NCBI RefSeq assembly: GCF_000520535.1
Contig: NZ_KI914760.1
Location: 29,384-67,581 of the forward strand
Direction: 5' to 3'
Origin: Arthrobacter sp. H41
GTDB lineage: Bacteria; Actinomycetota; Actinomycetes; Actinomycetales; Micrococcaceae
DNA length: 38,198 nucleotides
This document shows positions 7,571-15,940 of the stretch, in pieces; position 1 is the first letter of the stretch, and each line of letters opens with the position of its first letter. A program made the position numbers and the translations under genes. Below the pieces are notes generated by a model, which saw only the letters and a list, made by a program, of their open reading frames with translations, did not search any database and had not been told where the DNA came from.

Positions 7571-9058
7571 TCAACTTGCGATGATGGGCACGATCCTTTC
7601 GGCCAGGACTTCACTGGTGATCCAGTCGAGCCACCGCGCTTTCAGCAGGTAGCGGCCGGGCGCAGGGGGGTCGAGCATGAGGTCGTACCGCTCTGCGGCT
7701 CCGAAGGACAGACAGTCCGTGGTCAGCGGATAGCCTGCCGCTCCGCACGGAGGCGCCGGTTCGTTGGGGTGGGAGGTGTCGCGGTAGGGCCGCCCGTCGT
7801 GGGAGATGACTTCCGCCATTCTCAGGTCATTGCCCGCCTCATCGGTGAACTCGATATACGTGGGCATGTAGTTGCCGTTGAGCACCCTCAGCAACGTCGG
7901 TTTCTTGAGGCCACCCCTGACATTCGCCCGCAGGGACGTCATTCCCCAGACCACCTCGTCTCCGTAGCGACGGCTGGCGAGCTCGCCCCCGATCATGTAG
8001 AAGTGCTTCGGCTCGAAGCGGTTGAGCCCCACATCCTCGCCGGACAACCCCTCCGCGTGTCCCATTTCATGCCACCGTGGATCCACGGAATAGGTCATGA
8101 GGAACGCCTCGGTCTCGATGTCGTATTCGGGACCGTCGACGAATGCGCGCCGCGCTCCGGGAGTGACCGGGTGGTCCGGATGTTCGACCGGGTCGACGAT
8201 CAACGGCCCGAGCATGCCCATCTGTGCGTGGAGCACCGTATTGACGTGGCAGTGGTAGAAATACGTCCCTGCCGCGCCGTAGTTCGGGTCTCCGGGACGG
8301 CCGGGTTCAGGCTGCCACTGGTAGGTGTAGGTTCCGCCGATCTCGAACGAGGTGTGCCCTACGCCATCGTTCCGGGGATCCGGTTCCATTCCATGCCAGT
8401 GCATGGTGTGCGGGCCCATGCTGGGTTCAACCGTTGCATGGAAGATGTCCCCCTCCTTGACCCGGAGGTTCGGACCGGGAAAACCCCTTTCCGACTCCTC
8501 GGTTTCGAAGCTCCAGATTTCGAACGTCGCTCCGTCGTCGAATCTCATCTCACGGCCGAAGACCCCGATTTCGTACGATGTCTGGGCCGTCTGGAGGAAC
8601 TCGGTGACGGGGTTGTCCTCGTCCACCTCTGCTGAACTGAAGTCGACCTGGCTCTCGAACGTGTGGCCGCCATGCGCGGGGGGAGGTGCCGGAGTAGTCG
8701 GCGTTGCTGACTGCGACGGCGTCGGCGTCTTGGTCGGCGACGGCGTTGCTGACTGCGTCGGCGTTGGCGTTGCGGACTGCGTCGGCGTGGCGGACTGCGT
8801 CGGCGTCGGCGTCGGCGTTGCGGACTGCGTCGGCGTCTTGGTCGGCGACGGCGTTGCTGACTGCGTCGGCGTCTTGGTCGGCGACGGAGTCGGTGTTTGC
8901 GTCTTGGTCGGCGACGGCGTCGGTGTCCGCGTGGGCTTCGGCGTGGCAGTCTTCTTCGGCGTCGCCGTCCTCCGAGCCTCCCGGCGTTCCCTTTCCAGCG
9001 CCTCCCGGCGTGCCTTCTCAGTGTCGCGGCGGCTGGCCGGCGGATTGATGATGCTCAT
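7571..9058 (-). CDS. Multicopper oxidase component A, with Thr/Pro repeat N-terminus
   Basis: A 495-residue protein. Residues 1-30 are highly charged with no signal peptide. Residues 31-125 are a Thr/Pro/Ser low-complexity linker encoded by tandem repeats. Then follow two cupredoxin-like domains. The first carries HWHG (220-223) and YHCH (268-271), followed by H277 and M280/M282, giving both a trinuclear-cluster half and a type-1 copper site with loop HCHVNTVLHAQMGM. The second ends with a SFGAAERYDLML element seen in the middle domain of three-domain oxidases and has no copper motif. Its start overlaps the stop of component B (ATGA), so the two are translationally coupled. The substrate is unknown. 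Confidence 0.78.
   Translation of the reverse strand: MSIINPPASRRDTEKARREALERERREARRTATPKKTATPKPTRTPTPSPTKTQTPTPSPTKTPTQSATPSPTKTPTQSATPTPTPTQSATPTQSATPTPTQSATPSPTKTPTPSQSATPTTPAPPPAHGGHTFESQVDFSSAEVDEDNPVTEFLQTAQTSYEIGVFGREMRFDDGATFEIWSFETEESERGFPGPNLRVKEGDIFHATVEPSMGPHTMHWHGMEPDPRNDGVGHTSFEIGGTYTYQWQPEPGRPGDPNYGAAGTYFYHCHVNTVLHAQMGMLGPLIVDPVEHPDHPVTPGARRAFVDGPEYDIETEAFLMTYSVDPRWHEMGHAEGLSGEDVGLNRFEPKHFYMIGGELASRRYGDEVVWGMTSLRANVRGGLKKPTLLRVLNGNYMPTYIEFTDEAGNDLRMAEVISHDGRPYRDTSHPNEPAPPCGAAGYPLTTDCLSFGAAERYDLMLDPPAPGRYLLKARWLDWITSEVLAERIVPIIAS
8684..8968 (-). repeat. Tandem repeats encoding a Thr/Pro/Ser linker
   Basis: About 285 bp of degenerate short tandem repeats encode variations of TQSATP and SPTKTPTQSATP. 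The DNA alternates blocks like gttgctgactgcgtcggc and gtcttggtcggcgacgg (plus strand). The array codes for residues 31-125 of component A and could change length by slippage or recombination. Confidence 0.85.
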
Positions 9059-10455
9059 GATGGCGCTCCGCTTCTAGGTGCTTTCAAAGTCCAGTGAGCC
9101 ACCAGCCCACCGGGGTACATTCCCCCGGCGGCGGTCTGGGACGGTTCGGCGTGGCAGTGCATCGGGTAGACCCAGTCGGTTGTCCTGGCCTTCCACACCT
9201 GGTCAACTGCGTCCGGTGGCCGCTTCATTGGAATGATGCAGTCCTTCGTGTGCATGGGCGGGAGCTCCACTACGTCCTCCCACTGCTGCATCACAACGTG
9301 CCCATCCGAGTCGACGAAGCCGTCCTCCCTCGAGAGTTGCAGGTTGTTCCACCTCACCAACCAGATGTGGTTGCCGTGGAAGTGCATCTGATGCTGAACG
9401 ATCCCCGGGTTGATCAGGCGGACAAGTTGTCCGCCACGCAGCGTGCCCATCGTGGTCCCCTCGCCGAACTGGCGGACATCGACCTGTCGGGGAAAACCGG
9501 CGATGAGCGTCTCCTCCTCGCTCGCGAGATTCAGCGCGGCATCCTTGGTAATCGCCAGCGATTCGTAGCCGCTGCGGCCGTTAAGGGTGAAATAGCGGGG
9601 GACCGCCTTGGTCTGCTGTGGATTGACGGTCTTGCCCGTCGCCTCCATTTCTGCCCAGACAGGATCGATATCGTGGCAGAGCCAGATCCACTGGCGTTCG
9701 AAGGCGGCAAACCCCGGGGCCACGTCCCACTGGTGGTTAGGGTGGATCACCACGAGCGCACCGAACAGGCCCAGGACGCGTTCCACCGGTGCGTTGGAAG
9801 GATCGCTGAAGATGTAGGACCCGGGCGGCGGGCAGGGCAGTTCGAATTCGACGGTCGACGACGGCGCGATGGCCCCGGATCCGACGTCCGATCCTCCCGC
9901 GCCGGCACCATGGATCGTGAAGCTGTGCTCCTTGGCGAGCCGGTTATGGATTCGAAAGCGCAGGGTGCTGCCGACCTCGGCGATGATGGTGCGCTTGGGA
10001 AAGTAGCTGGCCCAGTAGTTCCGCCAGATGTAGTACTGGCCGGGATTCGCGGGGTCGGCGCTATAGGGCTGGGGAACCCCGGCCGGCGGCAATTGTGCGC
10101 CGAACGGGTAGCTGCGGCTTTCGACCACCGTTCCGTCAGCGGTGAACACCACCGGGGACAGGGCAAGGTTCGGGTTCGCATCCTTCAGGTCCGTCGGGCT
10201 GTTCCCGAAGCCCCGGTGATACACCAAGGAATCATCGACCATCTTGAGGTAGCCCTCGTTGATGTACAGGTCGAGTACGCCCGGAACGGCGGATACAGCT
10301 TTCGGAGCCCGAACCTGCGCGACTCGGGGCTGCGCTGGTATGGCGGGTCGTGCCGGCGACAGCACGGCAAGGCCGAGCCCTGCTGCTGCCCCGTATTTGA
10401 GGAGGTTCGCCCTCTTCAGTTCGTGGCTACCGGGATTGCCTGCTTGCGTGGTCAC
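9055..10455 (-). CDS. Multicopper oxidase component B, Tat-type signal
   Basis: A 466-residue protein starting at GTG with a GAGGGAG ribosome binding site 5 nt upstream. The N-terminus (LKRANLLKYG, then a hydrophobic stretch to about residue 42) looks like a KR-variant Tat signal. The first cupredoxin domain has decayed copper motifs (HSFTIHG and GSYIFSDPSN). The last domain keeps HQMHFHG (355-361) and MHCH (432-435). The loop after the Cys reads HCHAEPSQTAAGGM, so the usual type-1 His five residues after the Cys is Ser. It therefore appears to supply two His pairs of a trinuclear site but no complete type-1 site, complementing component A. Confidence 0.78.
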   Translation of the reverse strand: MTTQAGNPGSHELKRANLLKYGAAAGLGLAVLSPARPAIPAQPRVAQVRAPKAVSAVPGVLDLYINEGYLKMVDDSLVYHRGFGNSPTDLKDANPNLALSPVVFTADGTVVESRSYPFGAQLPPAGVPQPYSADPANPGQYYIWRNYWASYFPKRTIIAEVGSTLRFRIHNRLAKEHSFTIHGAGAGGSDVGSGAIAPSSTVEFELPCPPPGSYIFSDPSNAPVERVLGLFGALVVIHPNHQWDVAPGFAAFERQWIWLCHDIDPVWAEMEATGKTVNPQQTKAVPRYFTLNGRSGYESLAITKDAALNLASEEETLIAGFPRQVDVRQFGEGTTMGTLRGGQLVRLINPGIVQHQMHFHGNHIWLVRWNNLQLSREDGFVDSDGHVVMQQWEDVVELPPMHTKDCIIPMKRPPDAVDQVWKARTTDWVYPMHCHAEPSQTAAGGMYPGGLVAHWTLKAPRSGAPS

Positions 10456-10476
10456 GATGTCTCCCTCGGCGTGATT

Positions 10477-11133
10477 TCACCCATGATTAGCCTCCAGCCA
10501 GCCTGGCCGGGCGTCGATCCGGGGCAGGCGCAGGTCAAGTGGCGCCGAATGGTCCCAGGGGTCGATGAACTCGGCTGAGAAATGGAATGCGTCGGAGGGA
10601 ACCAGGAAGCTGATCGACATCCGCGCCGTCTCACCTGCACCGAGTTGTGCAGGAACACCGCTGGATCCCCTGTTGGTGATGGTGGGCCCGTCTGTCCCCA
10701 CCTTCAAACGAAGTTGTCCGGGTGGAAGGAGTATCGGAGCCGGCGTGTCATTGTGCGCCGTGAGCTCGATCAGGAGGTGGCTGCCCCAGGTGTTGTTTGC
10801 GGGTTGCTGTAGGCGTCGGCTGCTCGCACCACCATGGGTGGCGTGGGACGAGCCTGTTGTCGGGCCGGCACGTCCGCTTCCGTCGGGCGTGGCCTGGAGC
10901 CTGGACTGCCTTTCGGCTGACGTTATCTGGACTGTTCCGAAGGAGGTTCTTACGCCGCTGCTGCCGAACATCGATCCGCCGGAGGCCATGCCTGCAGCAA
11001 TGGTGCCCCCGGCTGTCAGTGCTATCGCTGCACCGGTAAGGGCTCCGAATACCCGTCGAGTGAGGGATATGTCGCCGCTCTGCTGAATTGGGCTGCGATG
11101 TCGGTGTGCAGTTGTCTGAACTGTGTCCCCCAT
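10477..11133 (-). CDS. Tat-exported protein of the multicopper oxidase operon, unknown function
   Basis: A 218-residue protein with a twin-arginine signal (SLTRRVFGALTG, about residues 25-55). The mature domain is beta-rich and resembles DUF4352-like immunoglobulin folds (GSHLLIELTAHNDTPAPILL, LGAGETARMSISFLVPSD). It lacks an obvious copper-binding cluster, but a His and Met rich segment is scattered through residues 50-105. The ATG at 11133 is preferred to the GTG at 11145 because AAAGGTGG is spaced 8 nt before the ATG. It lies 21 nt upstream of component B on the same strand, so all three genes likely form one operon. It may be an assembly or electron-transfer partner; this is inference. 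Confidence 0.6.
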   Translation of the reverse strand: MGDTVQTTAHRHRSPIQQSGDISLTRRVFGALTGAAIALTAGGTIAAGMASGGSMFGSSGVRTSFGTVQITSAERQSRLQATPDGSGRAGPTTGSSHATHGGASSRRLQQPANNTWGSHLLIELTAHNDTPAPILLPPGQLRLKVGTDGPTITNRGSSGVPAQLGAGETARMSISFLVPSDAFHFSAEFIDPWDHSAPLDLRLPRIDARPGWLEANHG

Positions 11134-11236
11134 GCGATGGCCCACCTTTCTGGATCAATATGGAATCTGATGCAGTAGATGATTCACGGCCGACCTTGGG
11201 TTAACCATGGGCTCGCGGTCCAAGGCGCTTTCGCCC

Positions 11237-12118
11237 TTACCGGCATCGTTGTGCTCCTGGGAATCGGATGGCATTGGCACCCGCGCTCACAGCAGCGCTG
11301 GTTGCCTCGAGCATGGGCGCGCCGGCCGCCAGGCCTGCCGCGAGGCAGCCCCCGAAAGCATCACCGGCGCCCGTCGTGTCGACTACGGGAACCGCCGGCG
11401 CTTGTAAGTGCGCCACCTCGCCCCTGCCGAAGACGAGTGCACCACTTGCCCCGATGGTCAGGACCACTGAAGTGAACCCGCAATCGATGAGTGACTCGAC
11501 AACCAGGCGGTAATCCACTCGGCCGTCGATCATGACAACCGATGAATAGACCCCCATCTGCCCCAACACCAGCAGTCCTTCGGTCTGGTTGACAACAAGC
11601 GGGTCCGCGCGAAGGAGAATGTCCCGGTCCAGTTCGACGACGGGAACCAGGTTGAGCAGTACGCGCCCGCCTCGCTTTGCGCGTACTGCCTCGGCTGTCG
11701 CGTCGACCGGAATCTCACCCTGGAGAACCAGCAAGGGAGCTGCGGCGACGAGGTCGGCGGACGCGCGGACCACCTCTGCTGTTACCGCCGCATGGGCACC
11801 AGGCAGCACCACGATGGTGTTCTCGCCGCCGTCGGACACCTCCACGACGGCCATGCCTGTGCTGACGTCCACTCGACGCACGGCGTCGATATCTGCCTTG
11901 ACCGACACCAGGTTGGACAGGGCGATGTCAGCATGGGAATCCTGGCCCACGGCACCGATCATGGTTACGCGTGCTCCACATCGCGCGGCTGCCACAGCCT
12001 GATTTGCACCCTTGCCGCCGGGCAGGACGACCATCGACCGTCCCAGAACCGTCTCACCCGGTTCGGGGTGCCTCTGGAGCTTCACTACGAGATCGGCATT
12101 GATCGATCCCACGACCAC
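11237..12118 (-). CDS. rbsK: Ribokinase (PfkB family)
   Basis: Phosphorylates ribose or a related sugar at O5 using ATP. The 293 residues show the PfkB signatures: VVGSINADLVV at the N-terminus, PGGKGANQAVAAARCGA near residue 33, and DTTGAGDAFGGCLAAG, whose Asp is the catalytic base. The start is taken as GTG at 12118 because a TGA lies seven codons upstream in frame; the ribosome binding site is weak. No ribose transporter or repressor is adjacent, so the exact sugar is uncertain. Confidence 0.85.
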   Translation of the reverse strand: MVVGSINADLVVKLQRHPEPGETVLGRSMVVLPGGKGANQAVAAARCGARVTMIGAVGQDSHADIALSNLVSVKADIDAVRRVDVSTGMAVVEVSDGGENTIVVLPGAHAAVTAEVVRASADLVAAAPLLVLQGEIPVDATAEAVRAKRGGRVLLNLVPVVELDRDILLRADPLVVNQTEGLLVLGQMGVYSSVVMIDGRVDYRLVVESLIDCGFTSVVLTIGASGALVFGRGEVAHLQAPAVPVVDTTGAGDAFGGCLAAGLAAGAPMLEATSAAVSAGANAIRFPGAQRCR

Positions 12119-12261
12119 GATTCCGGTGCCCTGAGCTCATGGGGGAAGTATTCCATTCGGCCGATCCATTCCGCTTGCCTGCAAGGGCCGACGCTGAACC
12201 GCCTCCAGGTCCTCGCGAGCGTCGATGACTGCTGAGCAGCTGTCCCGGAACATAATGGGGA

Positions 12262-13149
12262 ATGCCTTCTTCGCGCCTCGGCCTCCTTCTCGACGTCGAT
12301 GGTCCCATCGCCAGCCCCGTAACCCGAACGGTTCCGCCGGCAATCATCCGGGATCTCCTCACGCTTGCCGCTGCTGGATGGCCGGTCGTCTTCAACACCG
12401 GGAGGTCGGACGAGTTCATCCGGGAACAGGTTCTGGCGCCAATGCTCGCCGCGGGTATCCCCGAGGGTGTGCGCTTCTTCGCGATCTGCGAAAAGGGCGC
12501 AGCCTGGTTCAGTTTCGGTGAAGAAGGCGCGGGCGAAGTCCTCGTGGATCTGGATCTGGCGTTGCCGCTGAGTTTCGGCGACGACATCCGCGACCTCGTG
12601 GAGGAGAAGTATTCCCATCTGATGTTCTTCGACGAAACCAAGCGCGCAATGGTGTCGGTGGAGCAGTCCCTCGACGCTTCGAGTGCGGACTACCTTCTGG
12701 GCCAGGCTTCCTTCGACGCCGATGCGTTCGACATCCTGCACAGCCATGACATGGGGGCAAGCCGGCTTGCCCGAGTGGAGCCGGACAGCAGCGGCAACAT
12801 CGAGTACCGGATTGATCCGACGATCATCTCGACCGACATCGAGTCCGTGCGGGTCGGCAAGGACCTTGGCGCTGAACGCGCACTGAAGCTGCTTGCGCCG
12901 CTCACGGAGATTCCCGTGCAGTGGCGGACCGTGGGCGATTCACGCACTGACTATGCGATGGCTGACTACCTCAACGAGCACGGCTACGACGTCGCGCATG
13001 TGGACGTCCGGCCGGCCGACGGCATTCCTCCAACTCCCTACCCGGTGCTTACGGAACACGGCCTGACCAACGAAGCGGCGGGTGCGGCTTTCCTGGCACG
13101 CTGCGTGGCTTCGATCCCGGACGCCGCAGGGGAACGCACAGTTCCATAA
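12262..13149 (+). CDS. HAD-superfamily phosphatase
   Basis: A 295-residue HAD hydrolase. Motif I is LLLDVDGPI (Asp10 and Asp12), motif II is VVFNTGRSD, Lys in RVGKDLGAERALKLL serves as motif III, and motif IV is VGDSRTDYAMADYL. The arrangement with a large cap between motifs II and III suggests a sugar-phosphate phosphatase of the Cof/trehalose-phosphatase type. The ribosome binding site is poor. It is divergent from ribokinase with a 143-bp gap that holds no further recognisable gene. The substrate is unknown. Confidence 0.78.
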   Translation: MPSSRLGLLLDVDGPIASPVTRTVPPAIIRDLLTLAAAGWPVVFNTGRSDEFIREQVLAPMLAAGIPEGVRFFAICEKGAAWFSFGEEGAGEVLVDLDLALPLSFGDDIRDLVEEKYSHLMFFDETKRAMVSVEQSLDASSADYLLGQASFDADAFDILHSHDMGASRLARVEPDSSGNIEYRIDPTIISTDIESVRVGKDLGAERALKLLAPLTEIPVQWRTVGDSRTDYAMADYLNEHGYDVAHVDVRPADGIPPTPYPVLTEHGLTNEAAGAAFLARCVASIPDAAGERTVP

Positions 13150-13172
13150 GCCATAATGACGGGGTGGCAGGC

Positions 13173-14090
13173 ATGGTTTCCCGATGGCGTACCCAACTCC
13201 GCAAGACTTTCACCGCAAACAGCGATGAGCCTCCAATGTGGGCCGAGGAGCTCGAATCCGGAGACGACGTCGGCTACTTCCCACCGGAGTCGGCGGCGTG
13301 GGCAATTCATAGCTCGATGACGCCCCTGGTGGCCGGAATCCGTGCGCTGTTGCTGCAGACTCTTCATCCGGGAGCGATGGCGGGAGTCCACGACCATTCG
13401 TCGTTCCGAGAAGACCCCCTCGGGAGGTTGGCCAATACCATTCGGTGGATTTTCACTGTCACCTACGGATCCACCACCGCTGCGAAGGAAGGATCGGCCT
13501 TCGTCAAACGGCTCCATACACGGGTGACCGGTACATACGTCGACAGCAATGGGGTTGAACAGCAATATACCGCGGCGGATCCCTCCCTCATACGCTGGGT
13601 GCATCTCGCCTTCACTGATGCATTCCTTGCAGCGCATAAAGCCTACGGCGGACCGATTCAGGGAGGGCCCGACCAGTACGTGGCTGAATGGGCGCGGGCG
13701 GGTGAGTTGATGGGGGTCGATAGCCCACCACGGTCGGAGGCTGACCTCGCTGCGCAATTGGCCTTGTTCGACCATGAGCTGACGAACAGCGGCCAGGTTC
13801 AGGAAGCCCTCCGGTACATCAAACGGCCTCCGCTGCCCCGATCACAACGTCTCGGGTACCGCATCTTGTTTGCGGCGGCCGTTGCCACGCTTGAGCCACG
13901 CCACCGGGACCTGCTAGAGCTCCGCGCCCCAGCGCTTGGGCCCATTCCCCTGCCCATCAAAGGTGCAACGCGTCTTGTAATGGGCCTGGTCCGGCTCGGC
14001 CTCGGATCCGAGGGCCCCAGCGAGGCAGCCGCAAAGCGGCGGATCGCGCGGGTCACGAAAGTGGATGCAACGAACCACCCAGCAGTGTAG
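13173..14090 (+). CDS. MpaB/Lcp-like oxygenase (DUF2236)
   Basis: A 305-residue helical protein of the DUF2236 family, which contains heme-dependent MpaB and latex-clearing oxygenases. Visible family elements are the LLLQTLHPGAMAGVHDHSSF stretch, FREDPLGRLANTIRWI, and RWVHLAFTDAFLAAHKAYG with conserved His residues that serve as candidate heme ligands. ATG 13173 is chosen over GTG 13164 because GGGGTGG lies 5 nt before it. It starts shortly after the HAD gene on the same strand and ends before a strong terminator. Function in this organism is unknown. Confidence 0.8.
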   Translation: MVSRWRTQLRKTFTANSDEPPMWAEELESGDDVGYFPPESAAWAIHSSMTPLVAGIRALLLQTLHPGAMAGVHDHSSFREDPLGRLANTIRWIFTVTYGSTTAAKEGSAFVKRLHTRVTGTYVDSNGVEQQYTAADPSLIRWVHLAFTDAFLAAHKAYGGPIQGGPDQYVAEWARAGELMGVDSPPRSEADLAAQLALFDHELTNSGQVQEALRYIKRPPLPRSQRLGYRILFAAAVATLEPRHRDLLELRAPALGPIPLPIKGATRLVMGLVRLGLGSEGPSEAAAKRRIARVTKVDATNHPAV

Positions 14091-14096
14091 CGATTC

Positions 14097-14140
14097 AGTA
14101 ACAGGAAAACCCCCGCCAAGGCGGGGGCTTTCCTGTTACT
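14097..14140. terminator. Strong bidirectional terminator
   Basis: Bases 14097-14140 form a long helix: AGTAACAGGAAA pairs with TTTCCTGTTACT, enclosing CCCCCGCC/GGCGGGGG. A-rich and T-rich arms flank the GC core, so it can work on both strands, for the oxygenase gene from the left and the tRNA gene from the right. Confidence 0.85.
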
Positions 14141-14163
14141 CGTCACATCTACTTATCGAAGTG

Positions 14164-14248
14164 CGGAGGATGGGGGATTTGAACCCCCGAGGGCGTGAAC
14201 CCAACACGCGTTCCAGGCGTGCGCCATAGGCCGCTAGGCGAATCCTCC
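14164..14248 (-). tRNA. tRNA-Ser (anticodon GGA)
   Basis: On the minus strand the acceptor GGAGGAT pairs with ATCCTCC. The anticodon stem CACGC/GCGTG encloses the loop CTGGAAC, giving anticodon GGA, which reads UCC and UCU. A long variable arm (TTGGGTTCACGCCCTCG) marks a class II serine tRNA, and GGGGG TTCAAAT CCCCC is the T arm. The 3' CCA is not encoded. Confidence 0.95.
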
Positions 14249-14266
14249 TGATTTGGAGCAGATACC

Positions 14267-14296
14267 AGACTACCCGTACATGGTTGATGTACCGAA
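14267..14296 (-). promoter_or_regulatory. Candidate tRNA-Ser promoter
   Basis: On the minus strand TTCGGT (14291-14296) and TAGTCT (14267-14272) are separated by 18 bp, about 19 bp upstream of the mature tRNA 5' end. The spacer contains a perfect inverted repeat GTACAT-N5-ATGTAC at 14276-14292. Confidence 0.4.
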
Positions 14297-14343
14297 TCGG
14301 GATTACTTCCCGTTTTGTCAGTGGCGGATGATGGACTGTATTC

Positions 14344-15911
14344 ATGGTTTCCGGCTCAGCAGGTGGGACAGCACAGAGCACCCGCAAGGGACATGCCCCC
14401 TTCAATTTCGGCATCATCGGGCACGAACCCCCCGCTCCTGGTAGCGCTGCCTTCGGCGGGGGACCCTTCACCCCGGACGCTCGTGTGTTCGACGACGAAT
14501 GGTTCGCCCCTGATTCATCAGCCTCCGACGAGGCTTTTTTCGGAAAGCCATCACTGACGAGCAGCTCCTGGAGGAACAGGGTTTTGACGAGCAGGCCTTC
14601 GACGACACGTTTTTTGACGAGTCACTCCACGACTTCCTCGAAAGCGATCCCCTGACGATCGCCCGGGCGCTCACGGAACTGGATCCTGAGATAATCAGGA
14701 GTTTTCCACCGGAGAAGGCGGTTGAGACGCTCGCCGCAGCCGCCCGGCTGGAGAACTGGCTGGCAGCTTTCAAGGCGCGCGTTGTCCACCGCGTTGAAGA
14801 ATCTCTGGTGGCGGGGTCCGGGACTGTACGCCGCCAGCGGTTTGCAGCGATGAACGCGGTGAGTGAAACCGCATGCGTGCTGCGCATTCCAGAAGGAGTG
14901 GCCGGTTATCTCATCAACGAGTCGGCAGCTCTCGTTGAGGACTTCCCGCATACTCTTTCCGCCCTGGAAAAAGGCCGCATCCACTACCAGCACGCACGAA
15001 CCATCGTTCGTGAGGGGTCGGGACTTCCAGTCGGAAGCCGTTCCGGTTTCGAGGACCAACTACTGGTGGTCGAGCCGGATCTCACGAGGGTCCAGCTGGC
15101 AATCCGCGCCCGGCGCCTTCGAGAATGCGCACATCCCGAGGCGCAGGCGGATCGGCGGCGGAAGGCCGAACTGGACCGGCGCTTGTACGTGGAACCGGCG
15201 GGAGATGGCATGGCGTACCTCGGTGCTTTCCTCCCAGCCGAAAGCGCCCTTGCGCTGTTCAACCGTGTGAGCACAGTGGCACTATCCCTCCAGGGGACCG
15301 AAGAATCTCGAACGCTCGGCCAGCTGCGCGTCGATGTCCTCACTGACCTCATTCTTGGTAGTGAAATGCCGGAACGGAAGGGACACACCCACCCTCGGCG
15401 CATCAAAGCCCAGGTACTCGTGACCATTCCAGTGCTCTCGCTGCTCGGACACAGCGACGCCCCCGCCGATCTCGAGGGATACGGCCCCGTCCCGGCTACG
15501 GTTGCCCGGCAACTTGCTGCGCACGCGCCCAGCATGATGCGGGTGCTGACAGATCCGGTGGATGGCGGAGTGCTCAGTGTCGGCCGGCGCCGCTATCGGG
15601 TTCCGAAAGACCTCCAGATTTACGTGCGGGCATGTGACAAAACCTGCAGGTTCCCTGGTTGTAATCGTTCTGCCAGCCGAGCCGAACTCGACCACACCGT
15701 CAGTTGGGAGGACGGCGGGCCAACCAGCCACGACAACCTCGCCGCTCTCTGCCGCAAGCACCACCGGATGAAGCATGAGGCGGGGTGGTCTGTTCGCCAG
15801 CGCCGAGGGAGAGTTCTCGAGTGGTCCTCCCCTGCCGGACGGAGCTACACCACGGAGCCGGAGAGGCCGCCGTCGTCTCGGGGCGAAGTGTTGGACGTGC
15901 CAACATTCTGA
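14344..15911 (+). CDS. DUF222/HNH endonuclease-domain protein, reading frame broken (-1 shift at about 14541)
   Basis: A 13E12-repeat-type protein with a DUF222 domain and a C-terminal HNH nuclease motif (CRFPGCNRSASRAELDH with a trailing HHRMKH). The downstream frame is open from 14514, and clear DUF222 sequence begins well before 14808, but no ATG, GTG or TTG occurs in that frame between 14514 and 14808. The upstream frame, starting ATG 14344, runs acidic sequence into DEAFF at codons 62-66 and would stop at 14655. Joining the frames at the T6 run gives DEAFF-RKAITDEQLLEEQ, a natural continuation. So this is either a frameshift mutation or error, or programmed -1 frameshifting. The initiation site of the first segment is uncertain. 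Confidence 0.75.
14535..14541 (+). other. T_TTT_TTC slippery heptamer at the frame break
   Basis: In the upstream frame the codons are TTT (14536-14538) and TTC (14539-14541), preceded by T. A -1 slip lets both tRNAs re-pair on TTT TTT and enters the DUF222/HNH frame at CGG 14541. The downstream structure is modest (CCTG/CAGG around 14567-14580). Confidence 0.45.
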
Positions 15912-15940
15912 GGCTGCAACAACCATCGGGACTACCGCGG

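Noticed and set aside
8684-8968. Regularly spaced short repeats looked at as a CRISPR array
   Set aside because: Units are contiguous, degenerate and in frame with a Thr/Pro linker; there are no unique spacers and no cas genes.
9094-10578. 494-codon open frame antisense to multicopper oxidase component B
   Set aside because: Component B has unmistakable cupredoxin motifs and codon usage; the opposite frame is a composition effect.
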